From NCBI RefSeq assembly GCF_022811845.1, contig NZ_CP064266.1:620001-684000 (forward strand): DNA of 64,000 nucleotides, read 5' to 3'. Below the pieces are notes generated by a model, which was not told where the DNA came from, searched no databases, and worked only from the letters and a program-made list of their open reading frames with translations. How positions within the stretch are numbered: position 1 is the first letter of the stretch; every line of letters starts with the position of its first letter. Shown here piece after piece: positions 1-8,012 of this stretch. The position numbers were made by a program, and so were the translations under genes. The DNA is from Bacillus pseudomycoides (lineage in GTDB: Bacteria; Bacillota; Bacilli; Bacillales; Bacillaceae_G).

Positions 1-2
1 AA

Positions 3-116
3 GAAATCGGCCATGAGATCATTCAATTGTATTCTCTTCATTTTGTAGATACATCGCTTTATGAGATCAAAACAATTCCTATTATAGACAGAGAACTCAA
101 TGCATACGCGACGTAG
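3..116 (+). CDS. 3' end of an unidentified gene (partial)
   Basis: An open frame enters from the left window edge and runs 37 codons to a TAG at 114-116, ending in ...DRELNAYAT. It is followed by a bidirectional terminator before ackA, so it is convergent with ackA. The piece is too short to assign a family, and I do not recognise it. Being a real gene end is plausible because the frame is open from the edge and a terminator follows about 80 bp later, but an open frame of this length can also occur by chance. Confidence 0.45.
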   Translation, partial: EIGHEIIQLYSLHFVDTSLYEIKTIPIIDRELNAYAT

Positions 117-192
117 ATTCCGATTACAGCATTTCTGAATCAAGAAAAAGTATTGTATCCAAATGGACTAACGAAATTTGTTGCCACAAAAA

Positions 193-227
193 GAAAAAAC
201 GGAATCCTATAGGATCCCGTCTTTTTT
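193..227. terminator. Bidirectional terminator beside ackA
   Basis: A ten-base stem with one mismatch (199-208 paired with 211-220) has A-rich sequence on its left and T6 on its right, so it can end transcription from both sides. It lies 8 bp past the ackA stop codon. Confidence 0.75.
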
Positions 228-234
228 ACATATA

Positions 235-1428
235 TTAACCAATATCTCCAAGACGTAATACGTCACGAGCAATCATAACTTCTTCGTCAGTTGGAATTAC
301 AATAATTTTCACTGGAGAGTGTGGGAAGCTGATGAATGCTTCTTCGCCATGAATGTTGTTACGTTTTGGATCGAAGTATACTCCCATAAACTCAAGGCCT
401 TCTAATACACGCTCACGAATTAGAGCACTGTTTTCTCCAATACCAGCTGTAAAGATGATTGCGTCTACACCTTTCATACGAGCCGCATAAGAACCGATAT
501 ATTTATGAATACGCTCTACGAATACATCTAACGCTACTTCTGCACGGTGGTTTCCTTCTTTTTCCGCTTGTTCGATGTCACGTAAGTCACTAGAGAAGCC
601 AGAAAGGCCTAGCATACCACTTTTCTTGTTTAATACGTTCAGAACTTCTTCTACAGATTGTCCTGTTTTTTGCATAATGTATGGAATTAACGCAGGGTCA
701 AGGTTACCAGAACGTGTACCCATTGTTACACCAGCAAGTGGAGTGAAGCCCATAGAAGTATCAATAGATTTTCCACCTTCTACAGCTGCAATACTTGCAC
801 CGTTACCTAAGTGGCAAGAAAGTAAACGTAAGCTTTCAAGTGGGCGACCTAATAATTCAGCTGCACGCTGTGTTACATATTTATGAGAAGTTCCGTGGAA
901 ACCGTATTTACGGATGCCGTATTTCTCATAGTATTCATATGGTAAGCTGTATAAGAAAGATTCTTCCGGCATTGTTTGATGGAATGCTGTATCGAATACT
1001 GCAACTGCTGGTACGTTCGGAAGTACTGCTTGGAACGCTTTAATACCAACAACGTGTGCTGGATTATGAAGTGGTGCTAATTCGCTTAAATTTTCAATTT
1101 CCGCTAATACTTCGTCAGTAATTAAAGCAGAATCATCAAATTTTTCACCGCCGTGTACAACGCGGTGACCGATACCGCTAATCTCATCAAGAGATTTTAC
1201 GATTCCGTTTTCAGTTAATTTGTTAAGTAATATATTAACTGCTACTCCATGATCTGGTATACTTGTTACTTCTGTTTGTTTTTCACCGTTCACAGTAATT
1301 GTGAAGATACTATCTTCTAAACCGATACGTTCTACTAAACCTTTTGTTAGTACTGTTTCACTTGGCATTTCAAATAATTGGAATTTCAAGGAAGAGCTTC
1401 CTGCATTAATCGCGATGATTTTTGACAT
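235..1428 (-). CDS. ackA: Acetate kinase
   Basis: Acetate kinase interconverts acetyl phosphate + ADP and acetate + ATP. It is the last step of overflow acetate formation in the cytoplasm. The 397-residue length is normal for AckA. Family signatures are visible: the N-terminal NAGSSSLKF nucleotide-fold motif (about residues 8-16), VFDTAFHQTMP, GFHGTSHKYV and HLGNGAS. The gene is transcribed alone toward the left edge, with a terminator directly after it. A cre-like palindrome about 85 bp upstream suggests CcpA control, as known for B. subtilis ackA, where CcpA activates. The start is the first ATG after a GGGGCG ribosome site. The assignment is secure. Confidence 0.97.
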   Translation of the reverse strand: MSKIIAINAGSSSLKFQLFEMPSETVLTKGLVERIGLEDSIFTITVNGEKQTEVTSIPDHGVAVNILLNKLTENGIVKSLDEISGIGHRVVHGGEKFDDSALITDEVLAEIENLSELAPLHNPAHVVGIKAFQAVLPNVPAVAVFDTAFHQTMPEESFLYSLPYEYYEKYGIRKYGFHGTSHKYVTQRAAELLGRPLESLRLLSCHLGNGASIAAVEGGKSIDTSMGFTPLAGVTMGTRSGNLDPALIPYIMQKTGQSVEEVLNVLNKKSGMLGLSGFSSDLRDIEQAEKEGNHRAEVALDVFVERIHKYIGSYAARMKGVDAIIFTAGIGENSALIRERVLEGLEFMGVYFDPKRNNIHGEEAFISFPHSPVKIIVIPTDEEVMIARDVLRLGDIG

Positions 1429-1512
1429 CTAGTCTTTCGCCCCTTTTTTCTCTTGGTAGTTGTGTGGATGAGACCACAAACCGCTCGATTTTATCTGATT
1501 AAATGTACCAAA

Positions 1513-1529
1513 GATGAAAACGTTTCATC
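1513..1529. promoter_or_regulatory. cre-like palindrome upstream of ackA
   Basis: GATGAAAACGTTTCATC is almost a perfect inverted repeat centred on ACGT. It matches the catabolite-responsive element consensus with one deviation. It sits about 85 bp before the ackA start codon. In B. subtilis CcpA activates ackA from a cre upstream of the promoter, so activation is the likely role here. The CcpA gene is at 34.0-35.0 kb. I could not place a convincing -35 box. Confidence 0.7.
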
Positions 1530-1721
1530 CCCAGTAAATTTTATACTCACGAATTTAATTTAAACATCGTACGACATATATTTCAAGTGAAAAAATTGTA
1601 ACACCAAGAAAAAATATATATTACAGATTTCAAAAAAATTCAGTTTTATCTTGTATATATTAAAAATTATTACGTACAATACAAAACTGTACTATATCTA
1701 AGAATACTTCTGTTACACACA

Positions 1722-2711
1722 TTACGATTTATGAGTTGCAAACCAAGTATTTAATTGATCCATAATATTCTCCATCGCCTTCATTTTGGAAAATTTAGGC
1801 AAATCTACTAACAACGCTTGTTTCGGCATTGTTACATTTGGACCTTTCTTTTGGAGAACAAATATACTTTTTGCATTTTTCTCGTTTTTAAACATGGAAA
1901 CAGGAAGCTGTAATAGTCCTTGAATAAAGCTTGTTTCTTTAATAAATGCATGTAATTTTGGCGCTTGATCACTTTCAAAGATAAAGTTTGGTACTAAGAA
2001 GAATAAATAGCCTCCTTCTTTTGTATGTTTCACACTTTGTTCAATAAATAAGTGATGTGCATAAGACATTCCTTCATCTGCTTTTAAAGTATATTCACTT
2101 GCTCCAATTTCGTTTGGATAAAATCCAACTGGTACATCACAAACAACTGCGTCTACTGGGTCAATATAAAGCGGTGCTAGTCCATCTTGATTGAAGAACT
2201 CGATTGCTTGCTTTTGTAAATTCGCATTCACTAAAGCAAGTCTAACAAGTAAATCATCCACATCTACACCAAATCCGCTTATCGTTGTACCTTCTTGAGC
2301 ACCATTAAAAATTGTCGTCATTAAGTTCCCTGTGCCAATAGCAGGATCTAAAACAACGATTTCTTTTTGATCTTTCATAAATTTATGCAATAAGTAGCTC
2401 ATAAACATTCCAACTGCATCAGGCGTCATTTCGTGATTGGCTTGCACGCCCTCTTTCATTCCTTTTAAAATGGCAAGTTGAAATGCTTTGCGAATTTCCT
2501 CGCCTTTATATTTTTCTTCATTAAACTTACTATATTCACGATTCAATCGTTCAATTGTTGATTCAGATAATTCCTCTTGCAGAATCGCTCCTTCAAACAA
2601 GTTATCTCCTGTTTCCACAAGCGCTTCTAAATATGTTACATCCAATTCTTTACGTAAAATTACGGTAGAAGAATCAAAAATAGAAAATAATGTTTCTACT
2701 GTCTGACTCAC
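1722..2711 (-). CDS. ytxK: YtxK-type SAM-dependent methyltransferase
   Basis: This is the class I adenine-methyltransferase-like protein that lies between ackA and tpx in Bacillus. Motif I (DPAIGTGN) is clear near residue 123. The position of the catalytic (D/N)PPY motif reads CDVPVGFYP, so the classic NPPY is not intact and N6-adenine methylation cannot be taken for granted. An upstream ATG at 2732 would add seven residues. I prefer the GTG at 2709-2711, because AAGGAGGAA ends about 6 bases before it and would otherwise lie inside the reading frame. This gives 329 residues. The substrate is unknown. It is a single gene upstream of ackA, about 290 bp away. Confidence 0.85.
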   Translation of the reverse strand: MSQTVETLFSIFDSSTVILRKELDVTYLEALVETGDNLFEGAILQEELSESTIERLNREYSKFNEEKYKGEEIRKAFQLAILKGMKEGVQANHEMTPDAVGMFMSYLLHKFMKDQKEIVVLDPAIGTGNLMTTIFNGAQEGTTISGFGVDVDDLLVRLALVNANLQKQAIEFFNQDGLAPLYIDPVDAVVCDVPVGFYPNEIGASEYTLKADEGMSYAHHLFIEQSVKHTKEGGYLFFLVPNFIFESDQAPKLHAFIKETSFIQGLLQLPVSMFKNEKNAKSIFVLQKKGPNVTMPKQALLVDLPKFSKMKAMENIMDQLNTWFATHKS

Positions 2712-2823
2712 ATATATTCCTCCTTCAGTCAATTACACATAACTTATATCATACCACAATCTAATTTTTTGCCAAAAGAAAAAGCGACCCCTTTTTAAGA
2801 GCTCCCTTTTCAGATTTTAATTT

Positions 2824-2910
2824 TATATCGGCGTTTTTTCTCATATATCGACTATTTCTTCTTATATATCAGCGCTTTTTTCAATATATCGGCGTTCGAC
2901 ACTATATGAG
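2824..2910. repeat. Tandem 20-bp TATATCGGCG repeat
   Basis: Copies of TATATCRGCG followed by a T/C-rich tract start at 2824, 2844, 2865 and 2885. A degenerate fifth copy (TATATGAG) starts at 2903, giving an 18-21 bp period. The array fills the gap between ytxK and the tpx terminator. A related single copy (ATATATCGACCACTCGAC) occurs at about 41965, beside murC. No function is evident. Confidence 0.7.
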
Positions 2911-2937
2911 AAAAAACGACCTCTTACATAGAGGTCG
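2911..2937 (-). terminator. tpx terminator
   Basis: The 7-bp stem CGACCTC/GAGGTCG is followed on the minus strand by T6, 13 bp past the tpx stop codon. Confidence 0.85.
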
Positions 2938-2949
2938 CCTTCATTTACA

Positions 2950-3450
2950 TTACTTAGCAGCTTTTGCTGCTTCTAATGCTGCTTCGTAATTTGGATGGCT
3001 TGTACCTTCGCTTACGTATTCTACGTAAACTACTTTGTCGTTGCTGTCTACTACGAATACTGCACGAGCAAGTAAACGAAGCTCTTGCATTACTACGCCA
3101 TAAGCTTCACCGAATGAAAGGTCACGGTGGTCAGAAAGTGTTGCTACGTTTTCTAAGCCGTTCGCTGCACACCAGCGTTTTTGAGCGAATGGTAAGTCAA
3201 CACTAATTGTTAATACTTTCGTGTTTTCAATACCAGCTGCATCTTGGTTAAAACGACGAGTTTGTGCATCACATACACCTGTGTCGATAGATGGTACAAC
3301 ACTAATTAATTTCACTTCACCTTTGTATGTTTCTAAACTTACTGGAGATAAGTCATTTGCTAGCACTTGGAAGTTTGGCGCTTGATCGCCAACTTTAACT
3401 TCTGTTCCAACTAAAGTAATTGGGTTACCTTTAAAAGTTACGTTTGCCAC
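2950..3450 (-). CDS. tpx: Thiol peroxidase (2-Cys peroxiredoxin)
   Basis: Tpx reduces hydrogen peroxide and alkyl hydroperoxides using thioredoxin. The peroxidatic cysteine lies in PSIDTGVCDAQTRRF (Cys60 from the chosen start), and the resolving cysteine is in KRWCAANG (Cys94). These are the family's two standard positions. The frame extends upstream to an ATG at 3477. The real start is very probably the GTG at 3448-3450: GGGAGG ends 8-9 bases before it, and the protein then begins VANVTFKGNP, like other Tpx proteins. It is monocistronic, with its own promoter and terminator. Confidence 0.96.
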   Translation of the reverse strand: MANVTFKGNPITLVGTEVKVGDQAPNFQVLANDLSPVSLETYKGEVKLISVVPSIDTGVCDAQTRRFNQDAAGIENTKVLTISVDLPFAQKRWCAANGLENVATLSDHRDLSFGEAYGVVMQELRLLARAVFVVDSNDKVVYVEYVSEGTSHPNYEAALEAAKAAK

Positions 3451-3493
3451 TTGAAAATCCTCCCTTATTTTAAACAAGATATGTACACTGTAA

Positions 3494-3522
3494 ATGATAG
3501 TTTGTCCCTATCCAGAATGCAA
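3494..3522 (-). promoter_or_regulatory. Probable sigma-A promoter of tpx
   Basis: On the minus strand TTGCAT (3517-3522) and TATCAT (3494-3499) are separated by 17 bp, 44 bp before the tpx GTG start. Each box has two or fewer deviations from consensus. Confidence 0.6.
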
Positions 3523-3542
3523 ATAAAATCGCTTTATTTACA

Positions 3543-3581
3543 AAAAAAATAAAGAAGCTAACCAATCGATTAGCTTCTTTT
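3543..3581 (-). terminator. Terminator of the ytfI-gerW pair
   Basis: The 11-bp stem AAAGAAGCTAA/TTAGCTTCTTT is followed by an A-run on the plus strand (T-run in the minus transcript), directly after the gerW stop codon. Confidence 0.85.
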
Positions 3582-3586
3582 CGCTG

Positions 3587-3982
3587 CTAGATTTCAAATT
3601 CCGGTTCATCGCCTTTTCGCTTCTCCATCATTTCCTTCACTTTGTCAACAGCTTGTGGTGCTAACTCAATGATTTTATCAATGACATGTGTTTGTTTATC
3701 TAAATGTAGTACTTTTACCCCTTCTCCATTTATAACGAGAAAAGCGACTGGGTTAATGGAAACACCACCACCACTCCCTCCTCCAAATGGATGACGGCCA
3801 GAACTTTCTACCTTTCCAAACTCGCTCCCACCAGCAGCAAACCCAAAACTCACTTTAGAAACTGTTAAAATGACGCTTCCATCAGCTGCTTTAATTGGGT
3901 CGCCAATAATTGTATTTACATCAGTCATTTGTTTTAAATGCTGCATTGCAGTTGTCATTAACCCTTGAATTGGATGATCCAT
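3587..3982 (-). CDS. gerW: GerW family sporulation protein (YtfJ)
   Basis: This is a 131-residue protein of the YtfJ/GerW family, made in the forespore in Bacillus and linked to nutrient germination. The family signature is the glycine-rich stretch VSFGFAAGGSEFG plus FGGGSGGGVSINPVAF in the middle (about residues 45-80). The C-terminus is charged (KEMMEKRKGDEPEFEI). It lies 13 bp downstream of ytfI in the same orientation and shares a terminator with it, as in B. subtilis. The biochemical activity is unknown. Confidence 0.92.
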   Translation of the reverse strand: MDHPIQGLMTTAMQHLKQMTDVNTIIGDPIKAADGSVILTVSKVSFGFAAGGSEFGKVESSGRHPFGGGSGGGVSINPVAFLVINGEGVKVLHLDKQTHVIDKIIELAPQAVDKVKEMMEKRKGDEPEFEI

Positions 3983-3995
3983 TCCATTATCCCTC

Positions 3996-4634
3996 CTATG
4001 CTTGAACAGATTTTTCTGCTATACCAGATCTTTGCTTTCTCATGAACATGAGTAACTTAACTCCTATCACTACAGCTCGATATATACGAAAAGAAGCCGT
4101 TAATTCACATCTTGATGCAAATCCCTTCCCTTGAAATACAGGCGTAATCTCAAACTCCGGTACATCGATAACATGTGTATATTGTCCCAAGGCCCCCGCA
4201 GTCATTCCTTTTATTCCCCATGCATATCCAGTAACAATGCCAGTACTAGCTGCATCCCCAGTTCCAATTTGTGAATGCCATCTCCACTTATTGATTTTCA
4301 CTTTTTTAAGAAAACCTTTAATGATAGTATGGATTTCTTGAAGCTTTTTTATCAGTTCCCCAATACTATCAAGTTGCGCCATAATTTTATTTTCTATACC
4401 GCCATCGTTCTCTGCCTTTTCGATTTTTTGTTCGGTCTTTTTTTGCTGTTTTTCCATTCTTTCCAGCACATCAAATGTATATCGAATCATCCATATCTTC
4501 ACTTGAAATAAACATTGTTTCTCTATTTCTGAATATAAAAATGTCACTTTCAGCGATATTTTTGACAATAGTATAAGTAAAATGAGCAAGAGAAGAATTC
4601 CAACTCCAATTACAAGCCACTTCATTCGTACCAT
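3996..4634 (-). CDS. ytfI: YtfI, DUF2953 membrane-anchored protein
   Basis: A single strong N-terminal membrane helix (KWLVIGVGILLLLILLILL, about residues 5-23) precedes a soluble domain, the DUF2953 arrangement. The protein is rich in Lys/Glu in the middle and has a conserved-looking GTGDAASTGIVTGYAWGI segment near residues 130-147. Function is unknown. Its constant pairing with gerW implies a sporulation or spore role. The frame opens at 4649, but GGAGTGAAAGG lies just before the ATG at 4632-4634, so I start there (212 residues). Confidence 0.82.
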   Translation of the reverse strand: MVRMKWLVIGVGILLLLILLILLSKISLKVTFLYSEIEKQCLFQVKIWMIRYTFDVLERMEKQQKKTEQKIEKAENDGGIENKIMAQLDSIGELIKKLQEIHTIIKGFLKKVKINKWRWHSQIGTGDAASTGIVTGYAWGIKGMTAGALGQYTHVIDVPEFEITPVFQGKGFASRCELTASFRIYRAVVIGVKLLMFMRKQRSGIAEKSVQA

Positions 4635-4828
4635 CCTTTCACTCCACATCCATTATCGACAGGTTCAAACAGGATTAAACAAGTAATAATAAAATTGAAT
4701 ATAAAAATTCTTCTAAAAACAAAGAGGAATTTTGACATTTTATATCGAAATATACTATTTGAGCATACCATCAGATTTTTTTCTAATGGCGCACAACGCT
4801 AAATTTTACTGCAATGGAGGGATACAGA

Positions 4829-5632
4829 ATGGCAGATCGTCGCAATTTATTTTTCTTTTATGGTGATGACAAAACAACACTTGTCGAAAAAATGAAGCCT
4901 ATATATCGTATTTTAGAGGAAAATGGATTTACCATATTAGATCATCCAAAAAATGCAAACGCTATCGTCAGTGTCGGAGATGACGGAACCTTCTTACAAG
5001 CTGTTCGTAAAACAGGCTTTAGAGAAGATTGCTTATATGCAGGTATTTCTACGAAAGATGAAATTTCTTTCTACTGTGATTTCCATATTGACCATGTCGA
5101 TACAGCCCTTCAAGAAATTACACAAAATGAAATTGAAGTGCGAAAATATCCAACAATTCAAATAGATGTTGATCATGGCACATCTTTCTATTGTTTAAAC
5201 GAGTTTTCTTTACGCTCTAGCATTATTAAAACATTTGTAGTAGATGTGCATGTTGATGATTTATACTTTGAAACATTTAGAGGAGACGGTTTAGTTATTT
5301 CTACCCCGACAGGAAGTACAGCTTATAACAAATCATTGCATGGGGCGGTTGTTGATCCACTCATTCCATGCTTCCAAATAAGCGAACTCGCTTCTTTAAA
5401 TAACAACACATACCGTACACTTGGATCACCATTTATTTTGAACCACGAGCGTACGTTAACATTAAAACTTATTCCAGACGGTAATGATTATCCTGTTATC
5501 GGCATGGATAACGAAGCGCTTAGCATTAAACAAGTTGAAAAAGCAGTTGTACGTTTAAGTGATAAACAAATTAAAACAGTAAAACTAAAAAACAACTCGT
5601 TCTGGGAAAAAGTACAGAGAACGTTTTTATAA
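4829..5632 (+). CDS. nadK: NAD kinase
   Basis: This enzyme phosphorylates NAD to NADP using ATP. The GDDGTF substrate-binding motif (about residues 50-55) and the later DGLVISTPTGSTAYNKS block identify the NAD/polyphosphate kinase fold. The 267-residue length fits Gram-positive NadK. The position next to ytfI and ytcJ matches the second B. subtilis NAD kinase (YtdI, NadF2). The frame could begin at 4814. The start at 4829 is preferred because GGAGGG precedes it at good spacing and would otherwise be coding. It is a single gene, divergent from ytfI and closed by a strong terminator. Confidence 0.95.
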   Translation: MADRRNLFFFYGDDKTTLVEKMKPIYRILEENGFTILDHPKNANAIVSVGDDGTFLQAVRKTGFREDCLYAGISTKDEISFYCDFHIDHVDTALQEITQNEIEVRKYPTIQIDVDHGTSFYCLNEFSLRSSIIKTFVVDVHVDDLYFETFRGDGLVISTPTGSTAYNKSLHGAVVDPLIPCFQISELASLNNNTYRTLGSPFILNHERTLTLKLIPDGNDYPVIGMDNEALSIKQVEKAVVRLSDKQIKTVKLKNNSFWEKVQRTFL

Positions 5633-5633
5633 G

Positions 5634-5674
5634 AAAAAATGAGTGCCGAGAGATTCCACGGCACTCATTTTTTT
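5634..5674. terminator. Bidirectional terminator, nadK / ytcJ
   Basis: The 13-bp stem AAAATGAGTGCCG/CGGCACTCATTTT has A- and T-runs on the two sides. It lies between the converging nadK and ytcJ genes. Confidence 0.92.
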
Positions 5675-5744
5675 CGATTCACTTTATTGTCTAACGGTCG
5701 ATATATTTAAAGTTGCGCTGATAAATCATGGCGAACCGCTAATA

Positions 5745-7307
5745 TTATTTTTGGTAGACAACTTGGCCGTCAATTACGGTCATCTCAACTTGTATATTTT
5801 TTATTTCCTCTGCTTTAACTTCAAATATATCACGATCTATGATGATGAAATCTGCTTCATATCCTTTTACAATTTTACCACGCTTGTTTTCTTTTCCAAT
5901 CGCATAGGCACTTCCAGTCGTAAATAAAGAAACAGCTTCAAATACAGATAACCTCTCTTCAGGTATGTAACATGTCCCATCAATAAAGCTTCTCCTCGTT
6001 ACTGCGCTATACATTCCTAAAAACGGATTTACTTGTTCAATTGGTGCATCTGATCCACCTGAACAATGTAATCCGGCCCTGAGTAATGTGTTCCAAGCGT
6101 ACGCATAACGAAGACGACGCTCCCCTAACTTTTCAACGACTGATGGAAAATCAGACGAGACGAATACAGGCTGAATATCAATGATAGCCGACAAGGACTT
6201 CATCCGCTCAACTAACTCTTCGCGCGCAAGCTGGCAATGAATAATACGATCACGCAGTCCCTCTGCCGGTGGATATAACTCCAGTGCATCAATTACATAT
6301 TCAAGAGACAGATCACCAATTGTATGAATCGCAACTGGCATATGTAAATTACGTGCTTTTTTCACTAGTTCGGCCAATTCTTCCCGAGAAAAGATTACCA
6401 CGCCATTTGTTTCCTTTGCATCTTCATATGGCTCGCTCAATAATGCTGTTCGTCCACCAAACGAACCGTCTGAAAAGATTTTCATCGCACCAAATTCAAT
6501 ATAATGCTGATTCTCATATTCGCTTCGTTCATTTGCTACTACATGATGTACAAGTAAATGGGCTTTGAATGGCATATCTTTTATCACATGAGAAAACGCA
6601 TTATACGTTTTTTTAAAACCACCGTAATAATTTAAATCTTCCGTATGTCCACCTACTAATCCATACTGCCAACAATCTTGAATGGCTGTTTGCAGGGCTG
6701 TTTGTAAATAAACCGCATCAATTTCCGGCTGCACATGCTTAATTAAATCTTGCGCCTGTTCATACAATAAGCCTGTTAATTCTCCTCCTAATCCACGACC
6801 AATTTTCCCACCTTTTGGATCTGGCATTTCAGCTTTTATATTCGCTTTTTCTAGTATGTAAGAATTCACCCACGTAACATGTCGGCAAACACGTTTTAAT
6901 AAGATAGGATGTTCTTTCGAAATCGCATCTAAATCACGGATATGGACGCTTTTCGTATCTGTGAAATTATTTTCGTTCCAACCTTCACCAATAATCCATA
7001 TACCTTTTGCCACTTCATTCACTCGCTCTCTGACGAGCAGGAGCATTTCCTGATACGAAGTGCATGCAGACAAATCTAATCGAAGTAACCTTTCCCCATA
7101 CCCAATAAGATGCATATGACTATCTACAAGACCTGGAATCATCGTTTTTCCTTCTAAATCATGTAACTTTACAAATGGATACCGACTTTCTAACTCCTTT
7201 TTATTTCCTACATCGATAATCATTCCATTATCAATATAAACAGCTTCCACTGTTTCATTTTCTTCTCTCATCGTATAAATATTTCCACCATGCCAAATCT
7301 CTCCCAT
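5745..7307 (-). CDS. ytcJ: Amidohydrolase family protein (YtcJ-like)
   Basis: A 520-residue metal-dependent hydrolase of the amidohydrolase-3 type. The N-terminal beta-sandwich strand (IYTMREENETVEAVYIDNG) is followed by GKTMIPGLVDSHMHLIGYG, whose HxH pair (residues ~64-66) binds metal. Later blocks include HTIGDLSLEYVIDAL and GSDAPIEQVNPFLGMYSAVTR, with the conserved aspartate. Members hydrolyse N-substituted amino or cyclic amide substrates, but the true substrate of YtcJ is unknown. It is a single gene with AAGGGGCGAG before the ATG. A terminator separates it from the VOC gene upstream. Confidence 0.88.
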   Translation of the reverse strand: MGEIWHGGNIYTMREENETVEAVYIDNGMIIDVGNKKELESRYPFVKLHDLEGKTMIPGLVDSHMHLIGYGERLLRLDLSACTSYQEMLLLVRERVNEVAKGIWIIGEGWNENNFTDTKSVHIRDLDAISKEHPILLKRVCRHVTWVNSYILEKANIKAEMPDPKGGKIGRGLGGELTGLLYEQAQDLIKHVQPEIDAVYLQTALQTAIQDCWQYGLVGGHTEDLNYYGGFKKTYNAFSHVIKDMPFKAHLLVHHVVANERSEYENQHYIEFGAMKIFSDGSFGGRTALLSEPYEDAKETNGVVIFSREELAELVKKARNLHMPVAIHTIGDLSLEYVIDALELYPPAEGLRDRIIHCQLAREELVERMKSLSAIIDIQPVFVSSDFPSVVEKLGERRLRYAYAWNTLLRAGLHCSGGSDAPIEQVNPFLGMYSAVTRRSFIDGTCYIPEERLSVFEAVSLFTTGSAYAIGKENKRGKIVKGYEADFIIIDRDIFEVKAEEIKNIQVEMTVIDGQVVYQK

Positions 7308-7351
7308 CTTCTCGCCCCTTTTTCTTTCTAGTCTACGAAATTAAAACGTAG

Positions 7352-7386
7352 AAAAAAAGCACCATTTGTATCACATGGTGCTTTTT
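7352..7386 (-). terminator. Terminator of the VOC gene
   Basis: The stem AAAGCACCAT/ATGGTGCTTT has an A7 run at 7352-7358, giving a T-run in the minus-strand transcript. Confidence 0.85.
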
Positions 7387-7392
7387 CGAAAA

Positions 7393-7818
7393 TTAATTTT
7401 GAGGAACCGTTGAAATTTGCCATTCTATATCAAATTTATCTTTTACTTGTCCATACGCCGGGCTCCAGAAAGTTTCTTGAATTGGCATGATTACTTCACC
7501 GCCATCTTGTAATTTTCCAAATACTTCTTTTGCCTTCTCTGCATCGCTTAATCTGATCGCTATCGTTACTTGCGATCCAATTTCGTGTGGTTTACCCGGG
7601 AATGTATCTGAAATCATAAGGTCTGTATTACCTACTTTTAAATGTGCATGTAAAACGCGGTCTTTTACTTCATCCGGAACAGTGAACTCTGGAGTTTCAG
7701 GCATTTCTCCAAATGTTTGAATGATTTCAACCTTTGCATCTAATGCATGTTCATAAAACTTCACTGCCTCTTGTCCACTACCATCCAAAACTAAATACGG
7801 GTTAATACCTAAAATCAT
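7393..7818 (-). CDS. VOC / PhnB-like glyoxalase-fold protein
   Basis: A 141-residue protein of the vicinal-oxygen-chelate superfamily, PhnB/YjdN type. It has NPYLVLDGSGQEAVKFYEHAL at the start (about residues 5-25, the family hallmark), DLMISDTFPG in the middle and a closing WSPAYGQVKDKFDIEWQIS segment. PhnB-like proteins often lack a known substrate and are frequently annotated wrongly as demethylubiquinone methyltransferases. The ATG at 7816-7818 is preferred over the GTG nine bases upstream, because GAGGTG sits 6 bases before it. It is monocistronic. Confidence 0.85.
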   Translation of the reverse strand: MILGINPYLVLDGSGQEAVKFYEHALDAKVEIIQTFGEMPETPEFTVPDEVKDRVLHAHLKVGNTDLMISDTFPGKPHEIGSQVTIAIRLSDAEKAKEVFGKLQDGGEVIMPIQETFWSPAYGQVKDKFDIEWQISTVPQN

Positions 7819-7976
7819 AAAAGACACCTCTTTTTTAATTTTTTTGGGTAACTGTTACATAATCATATTTAACTACAAAAACAGAACGTATGTTCCGTTT
7901 TTTGATGATATCATATATTACATACATATACAACAACTTAATGCTACTATCCTTCCTTTTTTAAACATAAAAGTTA

Positions 7977-7991
7977 AATATTCTGAAAGTT
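7977..7991. promoter_or_regulatory. Weak CodY-like box upstream of the VOC gene
   Basis: AATATTCTGAAAGTT matches the CodY consensus AATTTTCWGAAAATT with two mismatches. It lies about 160 bp before the VOC start. In AT-rich DNA a two-mismatch hit can be chance. Confidence 0.3.
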
Positions 7992-8012
7992 TATATATTG
8001 AAACCATTTTTC

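Noticed and set aside
2488..2706. 72-residue plus-strand frame opposite the start of ytxK
   Set aside because: Antisense shadow of a conserved gene.
2824..2910. CRISPR array
   Set aside because: The 20-bp units abut with no unique spacers of constant length, and no cas genes are in the window.
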